The translations under genes were made by a program, and so were the position numbers. Below, piece after piece: positions 22,353-23,285 of a DNA stretch of 23,285 bases. Location: positions 1 through 23,285 of the forward strand of contig JBBDQP010000085.1 of NCBI GenBank assembly GCA_040905965.1, given 5' to 3'. The notes under the pieces were generated by a model. It worked only from the letters and a program-made list of their open reading frames with translations. It was not told the DNA's origin and made no database searches. Origin of the DNA: DATHWB01 sp040905965 (GTDB lineage Bacteria; Actinomycetota; Acidimicrobiia; Spongiisociales; ZC4RG35). Every line of letters starts with the position of its first letter. The stretch's first letter is position 1.

Positions 22353-22588
22353 GTACTCCGGATCAGAGAGGAAGCTGGGGCTTGGGATAGGTTCACCCTG
22401 GGAACCGTCGATGTCGACGTGATATGACGGCAGCGGTCCGGTGTCGCTCACCAGAATGTTGCTCCAGAACATGTTGTGAACTGAACGATGTCTAGTGCGC
22501 GAATCGCGACCACTCGGCACAGTGAGGCGCGGCAACGGTGGCAGAGGCCAGCGTGGAACAAGCGACGATTCTTGAAGGAGTGCAGGCC
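22353..22588. other. Non-coding stretch of cassette 2
   Basis: I see no gene or convincing RNA in this part of the 495-nt gap between the cargo genes, beyond the B-end similarity before it. It may hold the promoter of the next gene; no clear -35/-10 pair was found. Confidence 0.4.
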
Positions 22589-23020
22589 ATGAGCAAACCG
22601 GGACAGCAGCTACTACGAGTGGTGCTGGGCATCGTTCTGGCCTTGGGAGTGATTGTGGCGCTTCGCCTGGTCGGTCAATGGGAGTTTGCGCACGCGCTTG
22701 CGCAGAGGGATTGGAGCGAGGCTCGGCTGATCGCCCTTGGATTCGTGATCCTGGGAGCAGCACTTGCTGGTGCTGTGAGGCTTCCCCCGCTCATCCCGGG
22801 GACCGCCTCTCTGGTCCTGGCTGTCCTCTATGGAGGGGTGCTCGTCACCGAGAGCTTCGCCTGGCAGGCGATTTTTGGGGTACCGACGTTCAACCAGGCG
22901 GTAGTCCACACCTTTTCGTCGTCAACGATGTTCGTCGTGATCGGGTTGTTGGCTGCTGCCGCTGTCTGGGGTCTGTTCGAGAAGGCTCGACCGGCGGAGC
23001 GGTCTCAATCCTCAGATTGA
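22589..23020 (+). CDS. Small four-helix membrane protein of unknown function (cassette 2 cargo)
   Basis: The 143-aa protein has four hydrophobic segments at about 7-27, 44-63, 69-88 and 113-130. Loops include RLPPLIPGT and SFAWQAIFGVPTFNQAVVH, and the C terminus is charged (EKARPAERSQSSD). I recognise no family. ATG 22589 has GAAGGAG 8 nt upstream, better than the upstream GTG at 22538, which would add 17 residues. It is the only gene of cassette 2 and points toward ssrA, ending 77 nt before the A-end hairpin. Confidence 0.7.
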   Translation: MSKPGQQLLRVVLGIVLALGVIVALRLVGQWEFAHALAQRDWSEARLIALGFVILGAALAGAVRLPPLIPGTASLVLAVLYGGVLVTESFAWQAIFGVPTFNQAVVHTFSSSTMFVVIGLLAAAAVWGLFEKARPAERSQSSD

Positions 23021-23097
23021 GCGGTGGTGAATCCAACCCTCCTCCTGTGGTACCGGGAAGGCTTGGCCGTGTTCCGGGTTCGCACCCAATCACACAC

Positions 23098-23127
23098 GAG
23101 AGCCCCGCACAGACGTGCGGGGCTCTC
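23098..23127. terminator. 13-bp hairpin, A-end copy 2, probable ssrA terminator
   Basis: GAGAGCCCCGCAC (23098-23110) pairs perfectly with 23115-23127 around loop AGAC. On the minus strand it lies about 59 nt beyond the ssrA 3' end, so it may terminate that transcript as well as the cargo gene's. Confidence 0.55.
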
Positions 23128-23173
23128 ACTTGTTCTGCCGGGAGATCTCGGTATTTCTGCCGAGACCCCCTGG
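23098..23173 (+). repeat. A-end repeat, copy 2
   Basis: This is the hairpin plus the 46-nt segment shared with copy 1, including ATTTCTGCCGA (23153-23163). It ends 12 nt from the ssrA CCA end (23186). Confidence 0.85.
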
Positions 23174-23185
23174 TCGATTGGTTGT

Positions 23186-23285
23186 TGGTGGAGGTGCGGG
23201 GAGTTGAACCCCGGTCCGCTGAATCTTCCACAACAGCATCTCCGAGCGCAGCCATCTGAAAGTTCTCGGTGAGTCGGACGCCGAT
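23186..23285 (-). ncRNA. ssrA: Transfer-messenger RNA (tmRNA), 3' part, cut by window edge
   Basis: On the minus strand the sequence ends with a T arm (CGGGG TTCAACT CCCCG), an acceptor strand CACCTCC, a discriminator A and an encoded CCA (23188-23186). No tRNA 5' half (GGAGGTG) occurs within reach upstream, which rules out an ordinary tRNA. The layout is that of a tmRNA 3' end; the tag-coding part is beyond the window. tmRNA rescues stalled ribosomes, and its gene's 3' end is a known target for integrating elements. Confidence 0.8.

Larger units (their letters stand above)
22207..23182 (+). mobile_element. Cassette 2: single-gene unit ending next to ssrA
   Basis: The unit of about 0.98 kb has the same plan as cassette 1: B end, one plus-strand gene, A end. 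Its right end is 3 nt from the ssrA 3' terminus. No recombinase lies within it. Confidence 0.5.

Noticed and set aside
22682..22710. GAGTTTGCGCACGC in the cassette 2 gene matches the end of B copy 1
   Set aside because: The 14-nt match lies inside a coding helix and the surroundings do not align. It is probably chance.
1..23285. CRISPR array or Cas genes
   Set aside because: No direct repeats with regular unique spacers were seen. The Cas4-like cysteine pattern at 8028-9497 has no cas neighbours.

Overview
The window is GC-rich, densely packed DNA from a bacterial chromosome, most likely an actinomycete (Actinomycetota). Support comes from the order pdxH / Rv1339-like metallo-hydrolase / rph / rdgB, a SigK/RskA-type sigma and anti-sigma pair, a DUF222-HNH protein, many GTG starts, four-base GTGA stop/start overlaps, and several -10-like hexamers lying 6-8 nt from a start codon (leaderless mRNAs). 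A class such as Acidimicrobiia is a guess. The order of most genes before about 19.5 kb looks like ordinary core genome; the last 4 kb looks accessory.

Layout. 1-1827: clpP (cut by the window edge) behind tig, minus strand, one-base overlap. 1896-2598: six tRNA genes on both strands (His, Arg, Gly, Pro, Lys, Leu). 2607-5258: minus-strand operon pdxH, metallo-beta-lactamase fold hydrolase, rph, rdgB. 5385-7988: DUF983 protein, then an anti-sigma/ECF sigma pair and a YpfJ-type zinc peptidase. 8028-9497: a protein that reads as two PD-(D/E)XK/Fe-S domains in tandem. 9539-13521: two divergent sensor kinases, one receiver-kinase and one CHASE3 hybrid kinase. 13607-14679: DsbB-like and thioredoxin-like pair. 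14801-16791: tandem universal stress protein, then a yybP-ykoY (Mn2+) riboswitch and the TerC-family transporter it should control. 16853-18477: YgjP-type zinc hydrolase and DUF222-HNH protein. 18688-19503: an unrecognised protein built from exactly twelve 22-residue repeats.

19718-20986 holds two type II toxin-antitoxin modules, convergent: a Phd-like/RelE-like pair with a perfect 20-bp palindromic operator, and an RHH/MazF pair. 21050-23182 is the most unusual stretch. Two consecutive segments of about 1.16 and 0.98 kb each begin with the same conserved end (B), carry one plus-strand gene (a lipoprotein, then a small membrane protein), and finish with the same hairpin-bearing end (A). The second A end stops 12 nt short of the 3' end of ssrA (tmRNA), which runs off the window. 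At the internal junction the A and B ends place an 11-bp perfect inverted repeat around a 31-nt spacer. I read this as a tandem array of one-gene cassettes at the ssrA 3' flank, with no recombinase in view.

How the parts work together: the left half combines protein quality control, RNA 3'-end processing and nucleotide-pool cleaning with cofactor supply. The middle is sensing and envelope redox or metal homeostasis. The right end is a small genomic island with addiction modules and cassette-like cargo. All functions are read from motifs by eye; no database search was possible.
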